A program made the translations under genes and the position numbers. A stretch of DNA of 64,000 nucleotides from Piezodorus guildinii (Eukaryota > Arthropoda > Insecta > Hemiptera > Pentatomidae). The notes under the pieces are model-generated. The model did not search any database, was not told where the DNA came from, and saw only the letters and a list, made by a program, of their open reading frames with translations. The stretch covers positions 46,004,417 through 46,068,416 of the forward strand of contig CM041297.1 in assembly GCA_023052935.1 (NCBI GenBank), given 5' to 3'. Positions 26,537 through 54,690 of this stretch are shown one piece after another (position 1 is the first letter of the stretch; the number at the start of each line of letters is the position of its first letter).

Positions 26537-28287
26537 TTCTTTTTTTTTTTTCATACCAGTATCGTTCTGGTTTCAAGAAACCGTTAGCTCCCAGAATGTG
26601 CTCTGGATTTATGTGTCCCTTCCATTTGTATTAACCTGTGCAAATATATCAAACAGGCCCTCTCTTCCAAAGTGTTCTATTATCTTATAATGTATAACTT
26701 TATGTAGTAGTCACTGATAAGTGAATGTTACCAAAGAAAATGAGTCGGAGATGTTTTAAAGCTTGGGCTGTGATGTTGAAAGTGTGATTGTGGTGATCTA
26801 CCTGAACACATCATACTCCACTGTTTAGAAAGCGAGTGGGTTGATGTATTATATGGATAAGTATTTTTCATATATTTATTTATGTACTTAATTATTCTAA
26901 ATATAATGATTATATCAGCGATAAAATGTTGAAATTGATTTAATTTCCCAGTGAAAATAATTGTTGATGTATATTATGTTTAGTGATCTTAAAATTGTAG
27001 ATTATGAATTTAATGAAGCAATATATATTGAAAAATATCACTATTGTTTATTCATAAACTTATATAAATTAATATTGAATTTTGTTTATTGATATTCCTT
27101 GATGAATATGCAGAAAATTTTATTTTTCCTTTTTTTTTTTTTTTTTTTCAATGGATTATTAATACCATATTTTATATAAGAACTGTACTGATTAACTAAT
27201 TTAATGTAATACATATAATATAATAAATATATGTTAATGCATTAACATTTAATGTCTGATAACATTTTGTTCCTAAACAATTCTGCCATCCCTATCTTCT
27301 TTCTTGCTGATTAGTTTCTATTATGTTCTGTTATAAATAATAGAAACCTGTTAGCAATATAATTCTTTTAATTTTTTTGAAGTGGCTGGTGGGCTAATAC
27401 TCTTGCTCTGTCTTTGCTATACAGATTTTACTCTTTTAAAAAATATCCCAAATATTTTATTAGTAAATGAGTAAAGATATATTAGGGAAGGAACTTCATT
27501 AGCAAGATATAGGGAAAATATTTAATTTTATCTTGAAACTTTTGAAAAAATAGTGGATATAATTAGTTGACCATTGAGAATTACTAAAAGAAATTAGTCC
27601 GGGTGGCGGTCGGTGAATGAAACAATTGAGTAGTTTCAACAGTTTATTTTTGGCCAACGTTTCGACCCCTATTGTGGTTCATCATCAGGGCGTGTTGTAG
27701 GCGAATGGAAACTCGCCTACTCAGTTTCCATTCGCCTACTACATGATGATGATCCCAAATAGGGGTCGAAACGTTGGCAAAAAATAAACTGTTGAAACTA
27801 CTCAATTGTTTCATTCACCGACCGCCACCTGGACTAATTCCTTTTAGTTTAGAAAAAATAATAAAAATTTAATATCGCTGAAATCTAGCATTGTTAGTTA
27901 ATTGTCTTTGCTTCATAATCTTCTTAAAATTAATTTAATTAAAAAAGGAGTTGTCAATCTTTATTATTTTTATTTATTTTTTTGTGCGACTATGAGTATG
28001 GTAATAAATTGGTCGATCAAATAGGATCCTATATGAAAAGAATTTGATAACACTTGGTTCATTGGCATGAAACTGAATACACAATTTCTCCTTCTGGGTT
28101 TCTACCATTCATCCTTAAGTATGCTTGTTCAATAATAATATATATAAAATATAACAATGTTTCACTTTTATTTAATCAATAGGATCCTACAAAGTTAGAA
28201 CAGTTTAAGTTTTTAATCATGTTAATAGGTTTTTGTACATTAATTTGATTCTTCATTATTAAAAAAACATTTTTACTTTCTATATAA
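26537..28287. other. 3' flank of BTBD1/2 up to the convergent membrane-protein gene
   Basis: Should contain the 3' UTRs of two convergent genes. No further exon is seen. It includes a poly(T) run near 27130-27148 and the palindrome at 27583-27848. Confidence 0.5.
27583..27848. repeat. 266-bp palindromic (foldback/MITE-like) element
   Basis: Two arms of about 115-125 bp are near-perfect inverted copies: ACTAAAAGAAATTAGTCC at the left and its complement at 27831-27848, then GGTGGCGGTCGGTGAATGAA and so on to a short centre at about 27720. Each arm carries a GGGGTCGAAACGTTGG block next to TGATGATGA, described under findings. No ORF. It may be a foldback element or a head-to-head dimer of a smaller repeat. 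Confidence 0.8.
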
Positions 28288-31200
28288 TCAATCATTTAAC
28301 AGATTTTTCCTTTGTATGGATGAATCACAAGTCGTTTCGAATGTAGGAGGGGATTGGTTGATGGAAAGCATTTGTTTAACCTGTATTCGTTCATAAAACA
28401 TATGCTTATTCTTTTGGATGATGTAGATAACTGCACCTGTTATATGAAGTGATAATTAGCTTTCTCTTCATAAGTTGTTATTGAATCTCTAATTAAACTT
28501 TTATCCCTTAAATTAATGAATAAATTTAATCTTTATTATTATTAAATTATGAAGCTTTAATTATTACCTTTGGCAGACCATATTGCAATGTAGAACCATA
28601 CTTGTTTCGGGATTCCTCCAATCAAAATTATACCTAATAAGTAACTGAGTATCACTTTAAGTTCAGACTTCTGCGGGTCTTCGAATAATTGCGTACGAGT
28701 GGTTATCCATTGTTGAAGTATGAAAAATACCACCAAACCTGTTGGAGATCATTTCTGCTTTGAAAATATTTATAATGATTATTTTTCCTTATAATTAGCT
28801 CAAAAGATGTGTTTAGATCACTTTTTCTTAAAAAACTTTTTAGCGAAATATTTTTTTTAAATTTAACCCATGATTTATTCTTACTAGAAGAAAAATAGCT
28901 CGCTTAAATATTGTAAATATATTAAGATATGCAACAAAATATGGTCTTTGAGAAAATAAATTAAGGAAAGGCCTCATATGCTGGGTAATCAAAAGTTCAT
29001 TTATGAGTTCATTATTCATGGAGTTCTAAAAAAAAAAAATATGACAAAGTCAAACCTTTCGATAAGTTTAACTAGCTAACAGATTGGTGTAATAGCATAA
29101 AAAATTAGAGTAAATTCTATTGAAAATATATATGAGATGAAATAAGTATAATGTAGAATTGAGAATATGGTTAGAAAGAAAAATGAGGGATATCGTTATT
29201 AAATTAATGGGAAAAAAATAGAAGATTCTTTGAAAATAGTGGAACTAAAGATGGTTTTGGGCCTTTAATATTTAAATCAAACCAGATATGCTGAATCTTG
29301 AAAGTCAGGATAAAATTATATCTTATTAACTAAATATTTGAAAAATTGAGAGAGAGAAAAGATTACTCTCAATGGCAATCGATAAATGATATAAATCATC
29401 AAATGTAAATATAAAAAATAATTTTAATATGAATAACTGTTGAATATATTCATAAGCAATTTAACTAGAGGAGTTCATAATTTTGTTACTAATGCCATTT
29501 TAAAATGTAATACCTAAAGCAGTGACTATGGCGATCACAAGTTGCAAGTATTGAATTGAATAAGCCAGAAATAATGCTAGAACTGTTATCATAGCAACTA
29601 GGCCTTGATAAATAAATAACATCCGTTTATGTTTACTTTCTGCAGAATCTGTATCACCTCCCATTATCTGGAAAAAAAAATAAAAATTTTAAAAATAATT
29701 ATCTTGAAAGTAATTTTAAAATGTATTTTTTCTTTACTTTAATCCTAGCTTTATACTCTGCAACTATCTGACTAATATCTGAACTGCTACTTTCTGAATC
29801 ACTCAGCAAACTTCTGGAGTCATCCTCTCTAGAATCCATATTTTCCCCATTCTCTATGTCATCAGAGTCGAATGAGCCACCTGGAAGGGATTTCTATTAG
29901 TCTTAAACAATGTTTTGATGATGTCAATATATGATGTTATGTTAGCCCACTCACCAATTGATTCATCAACATTCATGGGTATATTTAATAACATTATTAA
30001 TTTTTCAATAGTTGATACCAATACAATGCTAGATCCTGATATCATGATCAAGGCGGAAATTGAACAAAAATACACCATTCCAGCGCATATCAATCCTGCA
30101 ATAGCAGATTATGTCATATACAAAAAAATATGTTTTAAAACAAGTGAAATCAATTTTTTTAAATGTTTATCTTAATAATAGCCACTGTTAAGAGGTGCAT
30201 ATTTTCTCGATTTCAAATGTGATTTATTTAAATTAATTTTCACTACAATATGTGTCACTTTAAATTTGTAGTAATTATATAATGTAGTAATTGAAAGTAG
30301 TTAATAAAGAAAAATTATAATAATATCAATGGTAATTGTTTACAAAGGTGTCAAATGGATTACACGAAGGACTTGAAACAGATTTTTCAAACATTGCTTT
30401 TTTTTAAATTTATTAAATTAAATATTATTAAGATATTCAATTAAATGGAAAATTAAAAATAATTTTAATGAGCATTTTGAAAATTTACCTATCGAAATTG
30501 ATATGTTGTATCTGGCTTTTGTTATTTTCAGCATTTTTTTAAGGCAAGGGGTATCATAAATGTAATTCTGAACCATCACAAATAGATCCGGAAGGCAGAG
30601 GCCTATAGAGCTTATTGTCAAAGCTAATGTGATGAGCTCAGTCCAACTACCTACTATCTTCAGGCAACTAATGATGCCGTCACATTCACTGAAATATTAA
30701 TTTAAAATACAATCTAAAAGAAAATTACAACCATTTTCTTAATTACAGTTTTTTAATAACTAAAATGTAGAGTCCATAATTATAATACTAATAATAACAT
30801 CAACTGACATAAAATAAATAAATTTTACTGTTTTTCTTTTAAAGCTGTGAGAATTCCAATAATAGGCAGCAAAATAAAAAAACAAGGTGAATTCATTCCA
30901 CTGTGGCTTGCTTGTCTATGCTGTTCTGTAATAAAAACTCGTAGAAAAAATATTATGCCATACGGGATCTGCAAATATTGTAGTTAAAAATTATGTGAAC
31001 AAAATATTAAATTTGGAATCTTAGGTTAAAAAAAAAAAATTAAAACTTACCTCCTGAATTCTATTCAATTTTATAGATATAACTATTTCATCATCAATGG
31101 TTGTTAATTTATAGATTCCAAGAATGGTAAAAACAGAAACTAGGGATGTGAATACGATGTTTAGAGTTAATTCCAAAGAATATGAAGGCTGGAAACATAA

Positions 31201-32169
31201 TTATGTCATTACAAGTGTACAAACAATCTTTAAATAATGCTTCTAACTTTATTTATTTTATTACTAGTAAAACCTACATCAAATTCTGTTAATGCCACTA
31301 TTTAAATCCATATTAATAAATATTAGTTTACACAGCAATTATTATTAAAAACTTGGTTATTTTCTGTAGTATTTATTAGTAGACATGAAATTAACCCAAT
31401 GTAATTTCAATCAGCAGTCATAATCAAACTGCTGCTGAATATCCATAGAAAATTAAAAATTAATTTTATTCTGAATAGGAAAATATAGAAGGAAAGTTTA
31501 TTTTGAAAATCAAATTTAAAGTTGGCAACATTGATGTTATAATACAAAATATAATTTCTGCTGACCCTAAATACAATTTATATTAATTTATATAAATATA
31601 GCAATTTATATTATGACACTTCCAAATTTGGACTGTTATATATCTATTTTGAACTAGTGAAGAGGAAATCCATTGTCATGTATGTTTTTTTTTTCTAATT
31701 ATGCAGTACTTCTACTATTTTTACTTTGAAAATGAGCAATAAATTAGTTTAAAACTTTCTACTTTATTTCTTTGCTATGCTAATATAAAATGTATACCAT
31801 TAATTTTTTTTTTCTGATCACTTTCGTTAAATGGAACATTCTGTTATTTTGTATCTAGATCAAAGTTACTGTAATTTTAATAAATATTTTTGTTCAGAAA
31901 TATATTGATTAGAAGTATATTTTAATGATTACGTATAAGAAAAATAATGATCCTATGTATACCTACCTGAAGTCCCAAGGCTACAAGAACTGCTAAAAAT
32001 AAGGGAATGGTAACTGGCATAAGCCATGGTATCGTTGGGAATAAGTGGTAAGTAGCTTCTTCATTGCTGTCGTATTTAGTCAGCAGAATACCCAAGCTGC
32101 TACAAGCCAGCGCAAGTCCTGAAGTTAGGCACAATAACTTCAGCCAGCTAATCACCAGCGATGAATCTC
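28288..32169 (-). CDS. Polytopic membrane protein of unassigned family, nine exons, 5' end missing
   Basis: Exons in order of transcription: 32169(?)-31967, 31188-31051, 30968-30829, 30688-30489, 30095-29955, 29880-29738, 29667-29514, 28738-28568 and 28436-28288 (stop TGA). All junctions after the first are GT-AG with agreeing phases, giving about 475 residues with roughly nine or ten hydrophobic helices. Examples are LKLLCLTSGLALACSSLGIL, WLMPVTIPLFLAVLVALGL and YQGLVAMITVLALFLAYSI. An acidic hydrophilic loop (exon 29880-29738) is rich in Asp, Glu and Ser and contains DSRSLL, which fits an acidic dileucine sorting signal and would suggest an endosome/lysosome route (inference). I do not recognise the family. 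No ATG is found for the first listed exon, whose acceptor is weak, so upstream exon(s) are missing or unrecognised. Transporter or receptor are both possible. Confidence 0.72.
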
Positions 32170-32388
32170 CTCGATTAAAATTTTATAATGTTGTGTTAAT
32201 AACTTTACTCAAAACATGTTTTTATAATGTCCTCTATAAATATAATTATAATACAAGAAATTGCTTATCAGACTAACTACCAGTATAGGGATTTAATTCA
32301 TAATAACAATAACATAAATAATAAAATGTGATCTTCAATATTTAGTCACATAACATCGCTTCTTCAATACAAACCTCATAAACAAAAA

Positions 32389-32516
32389 TTAGGCTTTCTG
32401 AATGGATAGTTCGATCATCTCTAATCCAGATTTTGTTTTGAAAAGATTTCCTGCAGCAACGATATTACAGGGAGTGCAAACAATGATTAATATCTTAAGT
32501 ATTACTCCTACAACAC
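32389..32516 (-). CDS. Possible isolated terminal exon with one membrane helix
   Basis: After an acceptor (ACTAACAG, minus strand) the frame reads GVVGVILKILIIVCTP... for 41 residues to a TAA. It has the same entry phase (G|GT) as the last exons of the gene just downstream and could be a decayed last exon of a tandem paralogue, or an alternative exon. No convincing upstream partner exon was found (32640-32863 is open but unconvincing). Confidence 0.25.
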
Positions 32517-33149
32517 CTGTTAGTTGAGGCTATGTCATTGGCTGGGCTCTATAAAGGTTGAATCCTTCACATAACAGATAGGACACTATGAGAAAATAAA
32601 AAGTTCTTACCATCTACCAGGGTGCCGCCACTTTATCAAGGTCATATGTTTCTGGCTGATGATGCATAGTTTCATTGATAAAGAATCATTTTTGACAAAT
32701 CAGTAAATTTAGGAATAAGGAATCTTTCACTACACGTTTTTCCGCTACTCCAATAGAACATATATGGGTTGCTCTTTGAAGAATAGTATTTACCACAGAT
32801 CTTCTCCTCTCTGCTTCCATTTAAGAATGTTATATGGTAACAGGCAGTGTTTGAAAGATTCATAATTAGCTTAACTAAAACACTAAATTTTTTTGTTTAA
32901 TTTACTGATCTCTCATCCTATCATTTGAAAAACGTATTTAAAATCACTGCTTGTCAGCTTCAAAAATTGTCATATCCATCAACGTTATAGTTTTAATATA
33001 TACAGGAATTTAGGCATAACTCATTTTTAAAATAGTCATTATCCACCAAAATTTGTTTTTATTTTTGTAATTATAATATGTGAGAATACTGCAGATCTGT
33101 CCCTAGGGCCATTCCCCAATAATATTTTGGGGTGGATTAGTATGAATGT

Positions 33150-33440
33150 AAAAAAAAAAAAAAAACCTGTACCTCTACAACCCATGAAGAGTTTTGGGTT
33201 CAGTACATATAGAGATTTGTACTGTTTCTAGGCCAACGGCCGTGCAATGAGGTGATTCGGCCGAGATCATGCTCAGCCACCAGGTGTTTTTCCCATTTTT
33301 GGGCACCCACTTGATTAAGGCTGGGTGTGCCCCAGGAGGGTTTCCATACCCCAGGATCGCCGCCCAGCCAAAATAACAGAATAAATAATATTCCGCCACA
33401 GCCGGGATTCGAACCCAGGACCCAGAGCACAGTAGGCTAG
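33150..33440 (-). repeat. SINE1 (tRNA-derived), near full length, antisense
   Basis: Read on the minus strand it starts with a tRNA-like head whose box B is GGTTCGAATCCCGGC, followed by GGAATATTATTTATTCTGTT. The body contains CCCAGCCTTAATCAAGTGGG and GGCCTAGAAACAGTAC, and it ends with TACAGG and a poly(T) run (poly(A) at 33151-33165 on +). Same family as 48484-48825. Confidence 0.8.
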
Positions 33441-34385
33441 CGAGTATGAAAGTAAACTAACAATTAAATGTCATGATACAATCAAAATTTAACTATATTT
33501 ATCTATCATTTTATTTGAGCAAAAAAATATTATCGAGGTAAATAATATGGGGTATTTACTACTTTTATTTAAATTTGTGGTGATTATTGTTTTCTAGCAT
33601 TCTATATTTTGTTTATACTTATCATATTTTTTCCTTTTGTTTTAGATTCAACCACAGGATAGTGTCAGATTATAAAAACATACAAAGAAGAAATAATAAA
33701 TGTAAATATAATATAAATAAATTTTAACATTTCTAATCCACTATCTATTCAAGCTTCTGTTTTTAATAGATTACAAAAAGCATAAGCCTTCTAATGATTG
33801 ATAATATCTAATGAGATTTTATTAATTTAATGATAAATACATATGATTTTTTTAATATAATCAGTCCTTGAAATTCAAGTAAAAGTGCCTACAAGAAATA
33901 TTCCTTTCAGTTCAAATCAAAGCTAATTTAATATAAGATAGAGGAAATCTTTTGTTAGAAATAAGGCTTCCGTGTAGTCCATTCTAGTTCAAAAGTAAAG
34001 AAGTGAGTTAATCAATCTTCATTCATTCAATTTTCATTCATCAATTTTTCATAATGTATCCAAGTGATTTATTTACCTTTTTCTGTGATAGAAATGACCT
34101 TAGAACATAAGAATGCAGCGACTATATACAATAACAAATAATCATGTCCATGTTGATCAAGAAAAACAGGAAACAAGATACAACAGGAGACACAAACAGG
34201 TATCAAATTGAAATCATCCTTGTGACAAAATAAGAACATTTTATTGACAAATATTCACTTCTAACTAATACAGGTAAGTGGAAAGTATGGCTTCATATAA
34301 ATGCATATGGCTTCCATTGTACCCTAAAATTGTGTTATTATGGTATGCATAGCTTTTCAGTCTTTCAAATCAATAGCTCTGGTAT

Positions 34386-50703
<16,318 letters not shown>

Positions 50704-50769
50704 CTTTATTTACATACCACAAAACATACATTTATTAGATTCAATAAGGACAATCTCTTTTCATATATA

Positions 50770-50943
50770 TTTATTATCACATCAATTATACACAACGTTT
50801 CGTGGTCTTATCGCCTCATCTTCAGAATAACGCATTAAAATTAAAATTGTACCTAGTTCTAATACTAAATTTCTTCTAGCACTTCTTATGAAGATGAGGC
50901 GATAATACCTCGAAACTTTATGTATATTTGATATGATAATAAA
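50770..50943. repeat. Foldback repeat with two ~57-bp inverted arms
   Basis: Left arm 50770-50828 and right arm 50888-50943 are inverted copies sharing TTATTATCA(C/T)ATCAA, then GTTTCG, GGT and TTATCGCCTCATCTTCA. The spacer is about 60 bp. Each arm carries a GATGAGGCGATAA...CGAAAC block related to the one at 45152-45180. No coding capacity. Confidence 0.75.
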
Positions 50944-52264
50944 TAATAATGTTTGCATGGATATTCGAAATCTTTATAAAATTCCAAGTGTTGGGAAGAG
51001 GGGCGACTAACGCTCGCTTGCGTTTGCTCGCAGCCTCAACCCGGTCGTTATTGTGAATCGCTGAATTATCTGCGATCCGTGTAATTTTGTTGAGGGTACA
51101 TAAATGAAATAATAAAAGAGAGAACATGAACAAGCTTATATTAAAGAAAATAAAACAAAGCGGTGATTCTTTCAATCCGTGATGACTTCCTTCCCTCTCC
51201 AGTCTGCGATGTTCCTTTCTTTCCTTCTGCGACTCCTACTCCATGCGACAATTCTGAGGCAATCTTCTATGATGATGTGCGAGTTGCGATAATACGAAAA
51301 ATATGCGACATTCAGCGACAACCAACTTAATTAAACATATTTTACACTCGCGAATGAATCCATTAACTTTTTCTCACAATCCCAGAATGCCCTCTGCCCC
51401 GTGGTCACTTAACAGCGAGTCGCGCTTGCACATAATAAATCACAAAATAAAATTACAAATGGAGAGATATAAACATAAGACTAATTCAATTCTTAACACC
51501 AAGTTAATAAGAAAGTTTCCGACAGCGAGATACTCTCTGTAAAATTACTTTCTTTCTGGATTCCCGAATATAAAATATACCAAATATTATTTATTTTTTA
51601 ATTCTATAAAATGATATACTTTTTAAATATTAAGAAAAATTAGGCAGAATTCTGTCACACGTGTGTTTTAAAAAAAATCTAAATCTATTTTGAGAAACGT
51701 TGTCCATAATGAGTCAGTGTATGAAATTGGGCAAACATTTGATAAGACCTTTTTTATTTCAAAACAAACAGGATAAAAATGTTTCCTCATAGTTTTAGTT
51801 ATCTATATAATTGAATCTTTCCAAAATTCGGTATTTATAATCTTAGTTGAAAAAAGAAAATTATATATATAAAGCTCTCGTAATTTTGTATATTTAAGAA
51901 CGAAACAAAAAGAAGAATAATGATAAAATTATTTTATATAATTTTGGTCCTTACAACACATTACCTATGTAGCCAAGAAAATGGTTTCAAAGATTCACGA
52001 AAAATGACGTTACCTAACTAAGCTATATAAGAAAAAATAATTAAAAGTGTGTATCTTTTCCTTTATATACTTTTATATCGTTAAAAGTCTCGTTTTTTAT
52101 TCATTTTTGAGAATTTTTAAAACAAATTTCTTCCCTATTTAGGTAATGAGTTGTGGGGGACAAAAAAAGTCGTAATTTTATTACCGTACTCTGCCAAGCC
52201 TGGAAATATGATTGGTTATTACCTTCAAAATCTCTTATCAGACACTTCTCACTTCTCTTGGTTA

Positions 52265-52430
52265 TGGAGAGGACGTAAAAAGGTAGTCCCGAGTCTATGC
52301 GATGCCAGATACTTATCCTTTAAGACCTTTATCCTACTTAAACCTGGGTAGGCAAAATTTAGGACTCCCACAGTAGTACCGCCCGAATAGTCAAAGTAAC
52401 TAACGTGTAAATGAATAAGCAAACAACTGT
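52265..52430 (+). repeat. SINE2, 5'-truncated
   Basis: Body blocks GGTAGTCCCGAGTCTATGCG, AAACCTGGGTAGGCAAAATT and TAGGACTCCCACAGTAGTAC, with a tail of AATGAATAAGCAAACAAC. Confidence 0.7.
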
Positions 52431-52671
52431 TATAGCTTCCCGTAAAGGTTTTCTCTTACCACCAACACTATATATAATGAAAATATATTCCCCTTTTATA
52501 TTATTAAACATATATTTTATGATTACATAAATCAATTAGGATTCAATTTAAACTAAGCGCTTAATAAAAAACCGTAATAATTGGGTTTTAAATACATTAA
52601 ATAAAGTGAAAAAAAATACATTTAATTTAATTATAGGGAAACATACAGTTCATCATTTAATTTTTTCTTTT

Positions 52672-52952
52672 GTTTCTTTGTTTAACGTCACCTTATGCTA
52701 CTGTGGCTAATCGGATGATGCTACAGTGGGAGTCCTAAATTTTGCCTATCAAGGTTTAATTAGGATAGGGATCTTTAACGAGTACCTGACATCGCACAAG
52801 CTCAGGACCACATTTTTAACGTCCCCTTCGAAGGAAGGCGTAACTAAGGATTTTCTATCCCATTAAAAACATCTAGGACCACCTGTGGGTTCGAACCCGA
52901 GACCTTGGGCATAAGAGACTGTTATGCTAGCCACCCTACTACAGGTAACCCC
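52672..52952 (-). repeat. SINE2, full length, antisense
   Basis: On the minus strand: head CCTGTAGTAGGGTGGCTAGC, box B GGGTTCGAACCCAC, the body with TTACGCCTTCCTTCGAAGGG and GTGCGATGTCAGGTACTCGT, ending GGTGACGTTAAACAAAGAAA. Confidence 0.8.
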
Positions 52953-53229
52953 AGATTTGTTTTATTTAGTTTTCAAGATTTTACAAATGTCACAAGCATC
53001 AGGCTTAATACATGTTTTGGCATTGCACCAATGTTGTGTTACTCTTAACTGATAAGTTACAAGCACGGTTAATGGTAATTATAGCGTAAGTTAGTTTTGA
53101 TGCAGTAAGAAAAATCTAAAAACAAAGAACTACACAATATTCATTATTTAGTTCTTTGATTTTTAACTCGGTATACGTACTCATTGGTTCTCTTCTCTTT
53201 CTTCTTACTCCGTGTCTGAAATGGGCAGG

Positions 53230-53430
53230 ATCTCCAGGTTCTTATCAAAGTTGTCCTGAACTTGGTCAATATGGTGCAAATCGTGAACACACGCTCAACG
53301 TTTCATTTCAGGAGCTTCACACTTGGGACATTGAGGATTTATATGTAAGCTAAGACTACATATAAAGTTTAGACTTTCGAGTTTGGCTCGAAAACCTCAA
53401 TGTCCAATCAAATATTGTGAAATCATAACG
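53230..53430 (-). pseudogene. Possible LINE C-terminal zinc-knuckle remnant
   Basis: One minus-strand frame reads INPQCPKCEAPE followed by a stop and VHDLHHID, preceded by FLIGH. The pattern GH...P.C..C...E..H recalls the CCHC-like end of Jockey/I/R1-type LINE proteins. Several stops interrupt it, so support is weak. Confidence 0.25.
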
Positions 53431-53984
53431 TACAGAATAATCCATTTTGCGAGTACCTCTTGAAAGTTGAGAGCTGTTTTTTCTCGTAGTATCTACTTCC
53501 TTTCCGAGTCGGCATCCATTTGCGTTATCTCAGTATCAACAAACAATAGCACATCTTCTCTTCTGACTCAGTCTCTGCCATCGGAACCAGAACAGAAGCA
53601 AGGTAATCGACATAGGCAGTTACAGAGAACAGCTCCGATTCCAATACTCCCATTAAATACTGACGTAATCTCTTAGGAAAAATAAGGGATTGTTCCCTAC
53701 GGACATTCCCTATCGATGGAAGTTTCTACTTCGTAATAGCTGCCTCTACTTCGATAGTGATTTGTATCCCACATTCCAAGATGTAGCAGTTCACGACGGC
53801 CAATAAGTCATTTATCTGCAGCTGCTGGAGTACACTCGGCCATCATAGAATATTGGAAGCAGGGGACCTAAAAGTACTAACATCAAATACCTTTACCGAT
53901 AATTTTAGATTATGACACCTATTGAGGATAGAGCACCTTTACATCTTTGCACACTCTCAGCAGGGCATATCAGTGAACCAGGCT

Positions 53985-54170
53985 CATCTGTGCTAGGTAA
54001 TAATTAGATCGAGATCACGCTCCACTATCAGGTTTTCTTCTAGTTAGGGGTACCCACTTTATAATACAGGCTGGGATCCAATCACGGATAACAATCAGAA
54101 TAGATAACATTCTGTCCTAATTGGACTCGAATCTAAAGCATCATCAAGCTTCTGGCTGTACTCTTCACTA
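53985..54170 (-). repeat. SINE1, degraded copy
   Basis: Shares GATCGAGATCACGCTC, ACCCACTTTATAATACAGGC and AGATAACATTCTGTCC with the SINE1 body (minus strand). The tRNA head is badly decayed (GGACTCGAATCTAAA). Confidence 0.5.
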
Positions 54171-54183
54171 ACATCCGCCATTC

Positions 54184-54690
54184 TCAGACTAGTTGTGGCT
54201 CATCCATCTTTCTTATTTCCCACTGATTTCTTCTCATTCTTTTCATTTTGGACACCACCAGGTAATGGTCGGTGTCCATATTAGCCCCTCGATATGATCT
54301 GGAGCTCATCGAATTGGTTCTGTGCCTTCTGCTGATCAAAAAGTGGTCAATCTGATTCACCGTCTTACCATCTGGAGAGCGCCATGTACATTTGTGAATA
54401 ATTTTTCCAGGGAATAGGGTGCTTCCCAACACCAAGTCCTTTGATACGGAAAAGTTATTGAGCATACGTCCATTTTAGTGTGTCTCGTCGTGGAGGGTAT
54501 TTTTTCCTATGTTCGGACTAAAAACTTGCGGATTTTCCTTAATGATGACCTTAATATCACTCCTCGGACAGCTGTCCGAGTTCTGACTGTCTGATCGTAT
54601 AATTCTTCTTTCTCATCCTCCGCGGCTACCTCAGTGGGATCATAGAGACTCAGGACAGTGTAATTGTAGAATTTACCTCTTAATCTAAAA
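54184..54690 (-). pseudogene. Endonuclease-domain fragment of a second RTE-like LINE family
   Basis: Minus-strand frames read SLYDPTEVAAEDEKEELYDQT, then after a frameshift NIGKNTLHDETH, and then an open frame with MLNNFSVSKDLVLGSTLF, CTWRSPDGKTVNQIDHFLI, SRSYRGANMDTDHYLV and IRKMDEPQLV. This parallels the endonuclease of copies A/B (TWTSPDGQTRNQIDHVLI; SYRGAECGSDHELV) but is clearly diverged, and the catalytic SDH reads TDH. A dead fragment, not a host gene. Confidence 0.75.

Larger units (their letters stand above)
32170..34385. other. Interval between the membrane-protein gene and GH1 gene
   Basis: Apart from the possible exon at 32389-32516 and the SINE1 copy at 33150-33440, I see nothing supported. 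The sequence is AT-rich, and upstream exons or the promoter of the membrane-protein gene may lie here. Confidence 0.4.

Noticed and set aside
51303..51542. 79-codon basic open frame
   Set aside because: No recognisable domain, splice site logic or homologue; could not be linked to the GH1 gene.
54184..54465. Open frame that would be annotated as a craniofacial development protein 2-like host gene
   Set aside because: It is an endonuclease fragment of an RTE-like LINE; the motif order matches copies A and B and the flanks are frameshifted.
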